A stretch of DNA of 64,000 nt from ZC4RG42 sp003242425 (GTDB lineage Bacteria > Pseudomonadota > Gammaproteobacteria > Burkholderiales > SG8-39): NCBI GenBank assembly GCA_937907425.1, contig CALCIE010000060.1:29293-93292 (forward strand), given 5' to 3'. The translations under genes were made by a program, and so were the position numbers. Shown here one piece after another: positions 27,744 to 35,971 of this stretch. Under the pieces are notes generated by a model, which was given only the letters and a program-made list of their open reading frames with translations, ran no database searches and was not told the origin of the DNA. Positions within the stretch are counted from its first letter, which is position 1. The number at the start of each line of letters is the position of its first letter.

Positions 27744-29816
27744 ATGCAAGGCCGGCGGCTGAAACTCTGCAGTTGTAATGGCACCCTGCGTCTGGACGCT
27801 GCGGCGCTCCAACGGGCCCTGAGTGCCGACGCGTCGCTGAGCGTGCATGAGCAACTGTGCCGGCGCGAGATCGGGGCCTTCCAGGCCGACGCCGGCCACG
27901 ACTGCTTGGTGGCCTGTACCCAGGAAGCGCCGCTGTTCAGCGAACTCGCCGCGGCCGCCGAAAGCCAGGCCGATCTGCGCTTCGTCAACATCCGCGAGCA
28001 CGCCGGCTGGTCGGCCGAAGGCGATCAGGCCACGCCCAAGATCGCCGCGCTCATCGCCGCGGCCCAGCTCCCGGCGCCCGAGCCCGTTCCCAACGTCACT
28101 TACAAGTCCAACGGCCGTACGCTCATCCTCGGCCCCGCCGCGCTGGCGTTGCCCTGGGCCGAGCAACTCGCGTCGCAGCTCGAAGTCGCGGTGCTGATCA
28201 CCGACGAGGCGCGCGGCGTGGAGCTCCCGGTGGACCGCCGCTATCCCATCTGGTCGGGCAAGGTTTCGAGTTTGCGCGGCTGGCTCGGCGCCTTCGAGCT
28301 GCAGTGGCAGCCGCGCAATCCCATCGACCTCGAGGTCTGTACGCGCTGCAACGCCTGTATCGCCGCCTGTCCCGAGCAGGCTATCGATTACAGCTACCAG
28401 ATCGATCTCGACAAGTGCAAAGGCCATCGTGCCTGCGTGCAGGCCTGCGGCTCGATCCATGCCATCGACTTCGAGCGCAACGCTGCGCCGCGTACCGCAC
28501 AGTTCGATCTGGTGTTCGATCTCGGCGCCGCGCCGAGCATCACGGTTCCCTACAAACCGCAGGGCTATTTCGCCCCGGGACCGGATCCGCTCGCCCAGGG
28601 GCGTGCCGCGGCGCAGCTCGTCTACATGGTGGGCGAGTTCGACAAGCCCAAGTTCTTCCAATACGACGCCAAGCGCTGCGTCCACAGCCGTTCGAAGAAG
28701 GAGGGCTGCAGCAACTGCATCGAGGTCTGTTCCACCGGCGCCATTGCCCCGCACGGCGACGGCATCCGTGTGGAGCCGCATCTTTGCGCGGGCTGCGGCG
28801 CCTGTACGAGCGTGTGCCCCAGCGGGGCGATCACCTACGCCTATCCGCGCGTGGCGGAGACCGGCGCGCGGCTGAAGAGGATGCTCTCGGTCTATCGCGC
28901 CGCGGGCGGCGAGCATGCGGCGCTGCTGTTCCACAACGCTGCCGACAGCCGCGAGCTCATTGCGCGGCTCGCGCGCCAGGGCCGCGGTCTGCCCGCGCGC
29001 GTCATCCCGGTGGAGCGCTGGCATCCGGCCTCGGTGGGCATCGACCTGCTGCTCGGCGCCGTGGCCTACGGCGCAAGCCAGGTGCTGTTGTTGCTGACCC
29101 GCAAGGAGGCGGACGAATACGGGGCGGCGCTGGAACGCCAGCTCGGCTATGCCGAAGCGATCCTGCAGGGACTCGGCTATACGGGCGAGCATTTCCGCAT
29201 CCTCGTTCCCGACGGCATCGCCGCGCTGGAGCACGCGCTCTGGACGTTGACACCCGCCGCCGCGCCCGCGGAAGCCGCGCGCTTCGATCTCGGCAACGAC
29301 AAGCGCAACACGCTGGACTTCGTCTTCGATCATCTCGCGCGCCACGCGCCGCAGCCGGCCGAGGAAATCGCGCTGCCTGCCGGCGCGCCCTTCGGCCGCG
29401 TGAACGTGGACATCGGCAAATGCACCTTGTGTCTGGCCTGTGCGAGCGCCTGTCCGCAGTCGGCGCTGGTGGACGGCCGCGACGTGCCGGCTTTGCGCTT
29501 CATCGAACGCAATTGCGTGCAATGCGGGCTGTGCGTGAACACCTGTCCCGAGGACGCGCTGTCGCTCACGCCGCGGCTCGTGCTGGCCGACTACGCGAAG
29601 AAGGAGGTCACGCTCAACCAGGCCGATCCCTTCCATTGCGTGCGCTGCGGCACGGCATTCGGCACCAAACAGGTGGTGGAGAGCATGCTCGGCCGGCTGA
29701 GCACCCACTGGATGTTCAGCGACGAGCGCGCGCGGCGCCGGCTGCAGATGTGCGCCGACTGCCGCGTCATCGACATGATGGAAGCCGAGGAGGAATCCTC
29801 GGCCCTGAAACAGTGA
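27744..29816 (+). CDS. Polyferredoxin associated with formate dehydrogenase
   Basis: A 690-residue cytoplasmic iron-sulfur protein; no signal peptide. The N-terminal domain has Cys9 and Cys11 (KLCSCNGT) and LVACTQE, reminiscent of heterodisulfide-reductase-related proteins. Ferredoxin motifs follow: CTRCNACIAACP, a variant CKGHRACVQAC, a variant set ending CSNCIEVC, CAGCGACTSVCP, CTLCLACASACP and CVQCGLCVNTCP. Between the fourth and fifth (about residues 380-480) is a region resembling the MvhD/HdrA-linked electron-transfer domain. CxxC pairs close the protein (FHCVRCG, MCADC). AGAAAGGG just precedes the ATG at 27744. It begins the FDH-1 operon and may carry electrons or supply clusters; its role is not established. 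Confidence 0.86.
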   Translation: MQGRRLKLCSCNGTLRLDAAALQRALSADASLSVHEQLCRREIGAFQADAGHDCLVACTQEAPLFSELAAAAESQADLRFVNIREHAGWSAEGDQATPKIAALIAAAQLPAPEPVPNVTYKSNGRTLILGPAALALPWAEQLASQLEVAVLITDEARGVELPVDRRYPIWSGKVSSLRGWLGAFELQWQPRNPIDLEVCTRCNACIAACPEQAIDYSYQIDLDKCKGHRACVQACGSIHAIDFERNAAPRTAQFDLVFDLGAAPSITVPYKPQGYFAPGPDPLAQGRAAAQLVYMVGEFDKPKFFQYDAKRCVHSRSKKEGCSNCIEVCSTGAIAPHGDGIRVEPHLCAGCGACTSVCPSGAITYAYPRVAETGARLKRMLSVYRAAGGEHAALLFHNAADSRELIARLARQGRGLPARVIPVERWHPASVGIDLLLGAVAYGASQVLLLLTRKEADEYGAALERQLGYAEAILQGLGYTGEHFRILVPDGIAALEHALWTLTPAAAPAEAARFDLGNDKRNTLDFVFDHLARHAPQPAEEIALPAGAPFGRVNVDIGKCTLCLACASACPQSALVDGRDVPALRFIERNCVQCGLCVNTCPEDALSLTPRLVLADYAKKEVTLNQADPFHCVRCGTAFGTKQVVESMLGRLSTHWMFSDERARRRLQMCADCRVIDMMEAEEESSALKQ

Positions 29817-29826
29817 GAGGCAGACC

Positions 29827-30441
29827 GTGAGCACCGTGCCGCTGCAGACCCTGAACCCCGAAGCGCAGGCGCGTGCCGACTGGTATGCCTTTCTGGCACG
29901 CATCTGGTACGGCGGCCCGGACGCGCAACTGCTCGCCGCCATGGCGGGTGCGGACGACGTGGTGGCCGAACATCCGGAAGCGCCGCTCGAGCAGGCCTGG
30001 CGGCGGCTTGCGCAGTCCGCGCAGGTGATCGACGCCGAAACGGCGTGCATCGAGTACGACAGCGTCTTCGTCGGCACGGGCAAGGCCGAGGTGACGCTCT
30101 ACATGGCGCACTACCTGCCCGGCGAGACGGGCAAGGACAGGTACCTGGTCCAGTTGCGCCAGCTTCTGCAGCAATGGGGGCTGACGCGCGTCGAAAAGGC
30201 GCGCGAGCCCGAAGACCATCTGGCCGCGTTGTGCGAGGTGATGCGCCATCTCATCCTCGCCGGTGGTCCGGAAGAGCGCACGCTCGACCGGCAGGCGGAG
30301 CTGTTCAAGCGTTTTCTCGCACCGGGGTACGCGGCGTTCGCGGCCGCGGTGCGCGAATCGAGCGCCAATTTCTACAAAAACGTCGCAGGTTTCACCGAGA
30401 CGTTCTTCCGCATCGAGGAACAGTCGTTCCAGATGCTGTAA
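29827..30441 (+). CDS. TorD/DmsD-family chaperone for formate dehydrogenase
   Basis: A 204-residue all-helical cytoplasmic chaperone of the TorD/DmsD superfamily, recognised by the central ECEYDS-like motif (CIEYDSVF), the LYMAHYLPGE segment and the EDHLAALCEVM helix (consensus EPEDH). Such proteins bind Tat signal peptides of molybdoenzymes and hold them until cofactor loading. It starts with GTG at 29827, 10 bases after the polyferredoxin. Its position before a Tat peptide gene and fdhA points to FDH-1 as client. Confidence 0.88.
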   Translation: MSTVPLQTLNPEAQARADWYAFLARIWYGGPDAQLLAAMAGADDVVAEHPEAPLEQAWRRLAQSAQVIDAETACIEYDSVFVGTGKAEVTLYMAHYLPGETGKDRYLVQLRQLLQQWGLTRVEKAREPEDHLAALCEVMRHLILAGGPEERTLDRQAELFKRFLAPGYAAFAAAVRESSANFYKNVAGFTETFFRIEEQSFQML

Positions 30442-30466
30442 CTCATTGCCAAGTGAGGAGACAGAC

Positions 30467-30658
30467 ATGGCCGAACCGAAACTGAGCCGCAGAAAGTTCA
30501 TGCTTTCAGTCGGGGCAGGCACCGCGGCAGCCGCGGCGGTGGTCGCCGCCAAAGCGGTGCCGCAAGCGAACGCAGCGCAGCAGGCGCAGGCGCCCGCGCG
30601 CAAGGGTTACCAACTGAGTGAACACGTGCGGAAGTACTACCGCACCACCCTCGTCTGA
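30467..30658 (+). CDS. 63-residue Tat-signal protein of the FDH-1 operon
   Basis: A very small protein that is mostly a twin-arginine signal: LSRRKFMLSVGAG near residues 6-18, a hydrophobic Ala/Val stretch, and a probable cleavage after ANA (about residue 36). Only about 27 residues would remain (ending HVRKYYRTTLV). GAGGAG at 30455-30460 precedes the ATG at 30467. It lies 13 bases before fdhA. Small Tat-peptide genes recur next to FDH catalytic subunits; this could be a small subunit riding with FdhA or a chaperone decoy. No metal-binding residue remains in the mature part. Confidence 0.85.
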   Translation: MAEPKLSRRKFMLSVGAGTAAAAAVVAAKAVPQANAAQQAQAPARKGYQLSEHVRKYYRTTLV

Positions 30659-30660
30659 AT

Positions 30661-30666
30661 AGGAGG
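30661..30666 (+). promoter_or_regulatory. Strong ribosome binding site of fdhA
   Basis: AGGAGG lies five bases before the ATG at 30672. It decides the start: the open frame could begin with GTG at 30666, but that codon overlaps the Shine-Dalgarno sequence. Confidence 0.8.
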
Positions 30667-30671
30667 TGGCC

Positions 30672-33626
30672 ATGTTGTTGACTAAGAAAAGCGGCAGCGG
30701 AGCTTCCGCGCGGCCCGGCGCGCTGGCGCAGGGGCTTGCCGCGGCGCTCGGCGAGACCATCGACCGGCGGACTTTCCTCAAGCGTTCGGGCATCACGGTC
30801 GGCGCCGGGGCATTCGCGGCGCAGTTGCCCTTCAACATGATCACCGAGGCGAAGGCGCAGCAGAAACCCGCCAATGCGCCGAAGGTGGAGGTCAAGCGTA
30901 CGGTCTGTACCCACTGTTCGGTGGGCTGCGCGATCGACGCGGTGGTCGAGAACGGCGTCTGGGTGCGTCAGGAGCCGGTGTTCGATTCGCCCATCAACCT
31001 CGGCGCGCATTGCGCCAAGGGCGCGTCGGTGCGCGAGCACGGCATGACCGAACACTCGCACCGCCTCAAGTATCCGATGAAGCTGGTGAACGGCAAGTAT
31101 CAGCGCATCAGCTGGGAGCAGGCGATCGACGAGATCAGCAAGAAGATGCTGAAGATCCGCGAGGAGTCGGGCCCCGACGCGATGTACTTCATCGGCTCTT
31201 CGAAGCACTCCAACGAGCAGGCCTACCTGCTCTGCAAGTGGGTGCGGCTGTGGGGCACGAACAACTGCGACCACCAGGCGCGCATCTGCCACTCCACGAC
31301 CGTCGCGGGTGTGGCGAACACCTGGGGCTACGGCGCGATGACCAACTCCTACAACGACATGCACAACGCCAAGGCGATCCTCTATATCGGATCGAACGCG
31401 GCGGAGGCGCATCCGGTGTCGATGCTGCACGCGCTGCATGCCAAGGAGAACGGCGCCAAGGTCATCGTCTGCGATCCGCGCTTCACGCGTACCGCGGCCA
31501 AGGCCGACCAGTACATCCGCTTCCGTTCCGGTACCGACATCGCCGTGCTGTTCGGCATGCTGTACCACATCTTCAAGAACGGCTGGGAGGACAAGGAGTA
31601 CATCTCCAAGCGCGTCTACGGCATGGACAAGGTGCGCGAGGAAGTGCTCAAGACCTGGACGCCCGAGGAGGTCGAGCGCGTGAGCGGCGTGCCCGAGGCG
31701 GAGCTCTACAAGGCGGCCGAGACCATGGCCAAGAACCGGCCCTCGACCATCGTCTGGTGCATGGGGCAGACGCAGCACACCATCGGTAACGCCATGGTGC
31801 GCGCCTCCTGCATCCTGCAGCTCGCGCTCGGCAACATCGGCGTCTCGGGCGGCGGTGCCAACATCTTCCGCGGCCACGACAACGTGCAGGGCGCGACCGA
31901 CGTGGGCCCGAACCCGGACTCGCTGCCCGGTTACTACGGCATCGCCGAAGGGGCGTACAAGCACTGGTGCCGGGTCTGGAACGTCGATTTCGAGTGGCTG
32001 AAGGGACGCTTCGCCGCGCCGGAGATGATGACCAAGCCCGGCATCACGGTGTCGCGCTGGATCGACGGCGTGCTCGAGAAGAACGAGATGATCGACCAGG
32101 GGCCGAACATCCGCGGCGTGTTCTACTGGGGCCATGCGCCGAACTCGCAGTCGCGCGGCCTGGAGATGAAACGCGCGATGGACAAGCTCGATCTGCTGGT
32201 GGTGATCGATCCCTATCCGTCGGCGACCGCGGCGATGGCGGCGATGCCCGGCAACCCCGAGGATCTCAACCCCAACCGCGACGTCTATCTGCTGCCGGCA
32301 GCCACGCAGTTCGAGACTTCGGGCTCGTGCACGGCTTCCAACCGGTCGCTGCAGTGGCGCGAGAAGGTCATCGATCCGCTGTTCGAGTCGAAGACCGACC
32401 ACGAGATCATGTACCTCTTCGCGCAGAAGCTGGGCTTTGCCGATCAACTCGTCGGCAAGCGCGACGGCAAGCAGAACATCCAGGTCGTCAACAACGAACC
32501 GGTGGTCGAGGACATCCTGCGCGAGATCAACCGCGGCACCTGGACCATCGGCTACACCGGCCAGTCGCCCGAGCGGCTCAAGGCGCACATGCGCAACATG
32601 CACGTCTTCGACGTCAAGACGCTGCGCGCCAAGGGCGGCGTGGACAAGGAGACGGGCTACGTGCTCGACGGCGACTACTTCGGCCTGCCGTGGCCGTGCT
32701 ACGGCACGCCGGAGCTGAAGCACCCCGGCACGCACGTGCTCTACAACAACGAGCTGCACGTGATGGAGGGCGGCGGTTGCTTCCGCGCCAACTTCGGCGT
32801 GGAGCGCGACGGCGTGAGCCTGCTTGCCGAGGACGGCTCGCATCCCAAGGGCAGCGACATCACCACCGGCTATCCCGAGTTCGACCACGTGCTGCTGAAG
32901 AAGCTCGGCTGGTGGGATGAGCTCACCGAAGAGGAGAAGAAGGAGGCCGAAGGCAAGAACTGGAAGACCGACCTCTCGGGCGGGATCATCCGCGTGGCCA
33001 TGAAGCACGGCTGCCATCCCTTCGGCAACGCCAAGGCGCGCGCCATCGTGTGGAACTTCCCCGATCCGATCCCGGTGCACCGCGAGCCGCTGTACAGCCC
33101 GCGTCCGGACCTGGTCGAGAAGTACCCGACCCACGACGACAAGAAGGCGTTCTGGCGTCTGCCCACGCTCTTCAAGAGCGTGCAGGAGAAGAACCGCGAA
33201 ATCAGCAAGCAATTCCCGATCGTGCTCACCAGCGGCCGTCTGGTGGAGTACGAAGGCGGCGGCGAGGAGACGCGCTCCAACCCGTGGCTGGCGGAACTGC
33301 AGCAGGATGCGTTCGTGGAGATCAACCCCAAGGTGGCCAATGATCGCGGCATCCGCAACGGCGAATACGTCTGGGTGAAGACGCCCAGCGGTGCGCGCCT
33401 GAAGGTGAAGGCGCTCGTCACGGAACGCGTCGGTCCGGATCACGCATTCATCCCGTTCCACTTCTCCGGCTGGTGGCAGGGGCAGGACATGCTCGCCTAC
33501 TACCCGGAAGGGGCGGCGCCGATCGTGCGCGGCGAGGCGGTCAACACCGCCACGACCTACGGCTACGACTCGGTGACGATGATGCAGGAAACCAAGACCA
33601 CGCTCTGCCAGATCGAGAAGGCGTAG
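30672..33626 (+). CDS. fdhA: Formate dehydrogenase catalytic subunit, Tat-exported, Cys type
   Basis: Molybdopterin enzyme oxidising formate to CO2, 984 residues. A Tat signal (TIDRRTFLKRSG, Arg pair near residue 32) directs it to the periplasm. The N-terminal [4Fe-4S] motif is CTHCSVGC with a later Cys in GAHCAKG. The metal ligand is Cys206 (ARICHSTTVAG), where E. coli FDH-N and FDH-H have selenocysteine. Molybdopterin-guanine-dinucleotide binding regions follow throughout. The operon supplies the iron-sulfur and cytochrome b partners, so electrons should go to quinone. Nearby tungstate-type transporter genes leave open whether Mo or W is used. Confidence 0.94.
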   Translation: MLLTKKSGSGASARPGALAQGLAAALGETIDRRTFLKRSGITVGAGAFAAQLPFNMITEAKAQQKPANAPKVEVKRTVCTHCSVGCAIDAVVENGVWVRQEPVFDSPINLGAHCAKGASVREHGMTEHSHRLKYPMKLVNGKYQRISWEQAIDEISKKMLKIREESGPDAMYFIGSSKHSNEQAYLLCKWVRLWGTNNCDHQARICHSTTVAGVANTWGYGAMTNSYNDMHNAKAILYIGSNAAEAHPVSMLHALHAKENGAKVIVCDPRFTRTAAKADQYIRFRSGTDIAVLFGMLYHIFKNGWEDKEYISKRVYGMDKVREEVLKTWTPEEVERVSGVPEAELYKAAETMAKNRPSTIVWCMGQTQHTIGNAMVRASCILQLALGNIGVSGGGANIFRGHDNVQGATDVGPNPDSLPGYYGIAEGAYKHWCRVWNVDFEWLKGRFAAPEMMTKPGITVSRWIDGVLEKNEMIDQGPNIRGVFYWGHAPNSQSRGLEMKRAMDKLDLLVVIDPYPSATAAMAAMPGNPEDLNPNRDVYLLPAATQFETSGSCTASNRSLQWREKVIDPLFESKTDHEIMYLFAQKLGFADQLVGKRDGKQNIQVVNNEPVVEDILREINRGTWTIGYTGQSPERLKAHMRNMHVFDVKTLRAKGGVDKETGYVLDGDYFGLPWPCYGTPELKHPGTHVLYNNELHVMEGGGCFRANFGVERDGVSLLAEDGSHPKGSDITTGYPEFDHVLLKKLGWWDELTEEEKKEAEGKNWKTDLSGGIIRVAMKHGCHPFGNAKARAIVWNFPDPIPVHREPLYSPRPDLVEKYPTHDDKKAFWRLPTLFKSVQEKNREISKQFPIVLTSGRLVEYEGGGEETRSNPWLAELQQDAFVEINPKVANDRGIRNGEYVWVKTPSGARLKVKALVTERVGPDHAFIPFHFSGWWQGQDMLAYYPEGAAPIVRGEAVNTATTYGYDSVTMMQETKTTLCQIEKA

Positions 33627-33647
33627 CGACGCAACCAAAGAGGGACG

Positions 33648-33668
33648 GGCCCGCGCACGGCGCGGGCC
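33648..33668 (+). promoter_or_regulatory. Intercistronic hairpin between fdhA and fdhB
   Basis: GGCCCGCGC (33648-33656) pairs perfectly with GCGCGGGCC (33660-33668) across a three-base loop. No T run follows, so it is unlikely to stop transcription fully. It may stabilise the fdhA message or tune the ratio of subunits. Confidence 0.6.
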
Positions 33669-33689
33669 GATTCCCGGAGGAGATGAGAT

Positions 33690-34322
33690 ATGGCCCGAAT
33701 GAAATTCCTCTGCGATGCGGAGCGCTGCATCGAGTGCAATAGCTGCGTGACCGCCTGCAAGAACACCAACGAGGTGCCGTGGGGCATCAACCGGCGCCGC
33801 GTGGTGACCATCAACGACGGCGTGCCGGGCGAGAAGTCGATCTCTGTCGCCTGCATGCACTGCTCGGACGCGCCCTGCATGGCGGTGTGCCCGGTCGACT
33901 GCTTCTACCAGACCAGCGAAGGCGTGGTGCTGCACGACAAGGACATGTGCATCGGCTGCGGCTACTGCTTCTACGCCTGTCCCTTCGGCGCGCCGCAGTT
34001 CCCGCAGACCGGCGCCTTCGGCGCGCGCGGCAAGATGGACAAGTGCACCTTCTGCGCGGGCGGCCCCGAGCAGGACAACAGCCCCGAGGAGTTCGCCAAG
34101 TACGGCGCCAACCGTCTGGCGCAGGGCAGGCTGCCCGCGTGCGCGGAGATGTGCTCCACCAAGGCGCTGATCGCCGGCGACGGCGATGTGCTGGCCGACA
34201 TCTTCCGCACGCGTGTGGTGGTGCGCGGCAAGGGTACGCAGATGGTGGGTTGGGAAACCGCCTACGGCCGTCCCGACACCCGGACGGCGCAGGCGCGCGC
34301 AGAAGCGGAAACAACTAAGTGA
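33690..34322 (+). CDS. fdhB: Formate dehydrogenase iron-sulfur subunit (FDH3-type beta)
   Basis: A 210-residue four-cluster ferredoxin subunit. Motifs are CIECNSCVTACKN, CMHCSDAPCMAVCP, CIGCGYCFYACPFG and a last set with CTFCAG and CAEMC. It carries electrons from FdhA to the cytochrome b subunit. It has no signal or membrane anchor, so it would be exported together with FdhA by the Tat system. GGAGGAG precedes the ATG at 33690. The gene is 63 bases from fdhA, with a strong hairpin between. Confidence 0.93.
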   Translation: MARMKFLCDAERCIECNSCVTACKNTNEVPWGINRRRVVTINDGVPGEKSISVACMHCSDAPCMAVCPVDCFYQTSEGVVLHDKDMCIGCGYCFYACPFGAPQFPQTGAFGARGKMDKCTFCAGGPEQDNSPEEFAKYGANRLAQGRLPACAEMCSTKALIAGDGDVLADIFRTRVVVRGKGTQMVGWETAYGRPDTRTAQARAEAETTK

Positions 34323-34330
34323 GGGCGCCC

Positions 34331-34546
34331 ATGAAATTCATGCTCGTCATCGCCAGCGCGGCCTTGCTGGTCGCCTGTGCCGAGGCGGATCAGACCGCCA
34401 CCTACGATGACCGCACCCGCAGTTATTCAGGCAAGGCCGATCAGCGTCCGTGGGAAGCGCAGCCGTACGGCGGCGACCGCGCGAAGTGGGAGCGCGAGCT
34501 CGCGCAGCGCGCCATGCATCAGAACGAGTACACCCGCACGCGCTGA
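34331..34546 (+). CDS. Small lipoprotein in the FDH-1 operon
   Basis: A 71-residue predicted lipoprotein: signal MKFMLVIASAALLVACAEAD, with lipobox LVAC and acylated Cys20. The mature part is hydrophilic (YDDRTRSYSGKADQRPWEAQPYGGDRAKWERELAQR). The ATG at 34331 is chosen because it opens the signal peptide and GAGGG precedes it. Placement between the beta and gamma subunit genes suggests a role in FDH-1 assembly or docking at the membrane. No family was recognised. Confidence 0.75.
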   Translation: MKFMLVIASAALLVACAEADQTATYDDRTRSYSGKADQRPWEAQPYGGDRAKWERELAQRAMHQNEYTRTR

Positions 34547-34570
34547 CGCGACCGGGCAAAGGAGGTCGAT

Positions 34571-35647
34571 ATGGGGCAGTTCTCTAAAGACTGGATCGTG
34601 CGCGCGTTCTGCGCCCTGCTGCTGTGCCTGTCTTTCGGCGCGTGGGCGCAGAATGACAAGTCGATGACGGTCCAGGAGCAGCAGGTCGAGCGCCAGCGCA
34701 CGCAACCGTACAACAACGCGCCGTTCTGGCGCGAGGTGCGTTCGGGCCAGGCCGGTTACACCACCGCGCGCGGCCCCGAAGCGGGCGTGCTGATCCAGCA
34801 TGAGGGCGAACGCTGGCGCGAGATCCGCAACGGCCCGCTCACGCAACTGGGCGGCTGGCTGCTGGCCATCGCCTTCGTCGCGGCGCTCGCTTTCTACGCC
34901 TACAAGGGCACGATCACGCTGCACGAACCAGAGACGGGGCGGCGCATCGTGCGCTTCACGGCATGGGAGCGCCTGCTGCACTGGACCACGGCTATCAGCT
35001 TCGTGCTGCTCGCGCTCACGGGTCTGGCGATCCTGTTCGGCAAGCACGTGCTGATTCCCGTCATCGGCCACAACGCCTTCAGCTGGATCGCTGCGGGCGC
35101 GAAGGCACTGCACAACTTCATCGGGCCGCTGTTCGTGGTCTGCGTGCTGGCGATGTTCGTCACCTTCGTGAAGGACAACGTCTGGCGGGCGTACGACAAG
35201 GAATGGCTGAAGTGCTTCGGCGGGCTGTTCTCGCGAAGCCATCACGAGCCCAAATCGCACCGCTTCAATGCCGGCGAGAAGCTCTGGTTCTGGGGCGGCG
35301 TGACGCTGCTCGGCGTGGTGGTGAGCGTCACGGGACTGATCCTCGACTTCCCCAACTTCGAGCAGTCGCGCCAGACCATGCAGTGGGCGAACATCATCCA
35401 TCTGGTCGGCGCATCGCTGTTCATGGCCGGCGCGATCGGCCACATCTACATGGGCACGATCGGCATGAAGGGCGCCTTCAAGGCCATGGCGACCGGCGAA
35501 GTGGACGAGACCTGGGCCAAGGAGCATCACTACTACTGGTACGAGGACGTGAAGGCCGGCCGCGTTCCTTCGGCCGGCATCCCGCCGCACGTGACGCCCA
35601 AGGCGCCGTCCGGACAGCCCGGAGCGGCGCCGGGCACACAGGCCTGA
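34571..35647 (+). CDS. fdhC: Formate dehydrogenase cytochrome b (gamma) subunit
   Basis: A 358-residue membrane subunit anchoring FDH-1 and passing electrons to quinone through two b hemes. A Sec signal peptide (LLLCLSFGAWAQ) leads a soluble segment and an extra helix (about residues 94-112), then the conserved four-helix core at about 140-300. Candidate heme His are in ERLLHWTT, ALHNFIGP, NIIHLVGA and GAIGHIYMG. It is longer than E. coli FdnI (217 residues) because of the N-terminal extension. The start is at 34571, with AAAGGAGG before it. Confidence 0.92.
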   Translation: MGQFSKDWIVRAFCALLLCLSFGAWAQNDKSMTVQEQQVERQRTQPYNNAPFWREVRSGQAGYTTARGPEAGVLIQHEGERWREIRNGPLTQLGGWLLAIAFVAALAFYAYKGTITLHEPETGRRIVRFTAWERLLHWTTAISFVLLALTGLAILFGKHVLIPVIGHNAFSWIAAGAKALHNFIGPLFVVCVLAMFVTFVKDNVWRAYDKEWLKCFGGLFSRSHHEPKSHRFNAGEKLWFWGGVTLLGVVVSVTGLILDFPNFEQSRQTMQWANIIHLVGASLFMAGAIGHIYMGTIGMKGAFKAMATGEVDETWAKEHHYYWYEDVKAGRVPSAGIPPHVTPKAPSGQPGAAPGTQA

Positions 35648-35670
35648 AGTCCGAGCAAGGAGGAGGAGAC

Positions 35671-35919
35671 ATGCGTACGCTGCTGTTGATGCTGGCCATG
35701 GCGGTCGCGACGCCTGCGCTGGCGAAGCTGCCGCCGCCCACGCCCGAAGAGCAGGCCGCCGCCGAGGCCAAGAAGGCCAAGGCGGCAGAGGACGCGAAAC
35801 GGGCCGCCGAATTGCTAGCGAAGGCGCAGGATCGCGCCGCGGAGAACTACCGGCGCAACCTGCAGGCCAAGGGCGGGGCGAATGCGCCCGCCTCCGCGGC
35901 GCAGGCGTCCGGCAACTGA
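35671..35919 (+). CDS. Small exported Ala/Lys-rich protein of the FDH-1 operon
   Basis: An 82-residue protein with a Sec signal (MRTLLLMLAMAVATPALA, cleavage about residue 18) and a mature part forming one long charged helix rich in Ala, Lys and Glu (PTPEEQAAAEAKKAKAAEDAKRA). GGAGGAG precedes the ATG at 35671. It is 23 bases after the cytochrome b gene, so probably in the operon. Function unknown; a coiled-coil periplasmic partner of the complex is possible. Confidence 0.78.
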   Translation: MRTLLLMLAMAVATPALAKLPPPTPEEQAAAEAKKAKAAEDAKRAAELLAKAQDRAAENYRRNLQAKGGANAPASAAQASGN

Positions 35920-35971
35920 AGCTTCGGCCCTGGCCTGCTCCGTTCATCACTGACCGACAAGAAGGGTGGAT

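Noticed and set aside
31287..31289. Possible selenocysteine codon at the FDH-1 active site
   Set aside because: The codon is TGC (Cys206), not TGA; the same holds for FdsA Cys374 (60466-60468).
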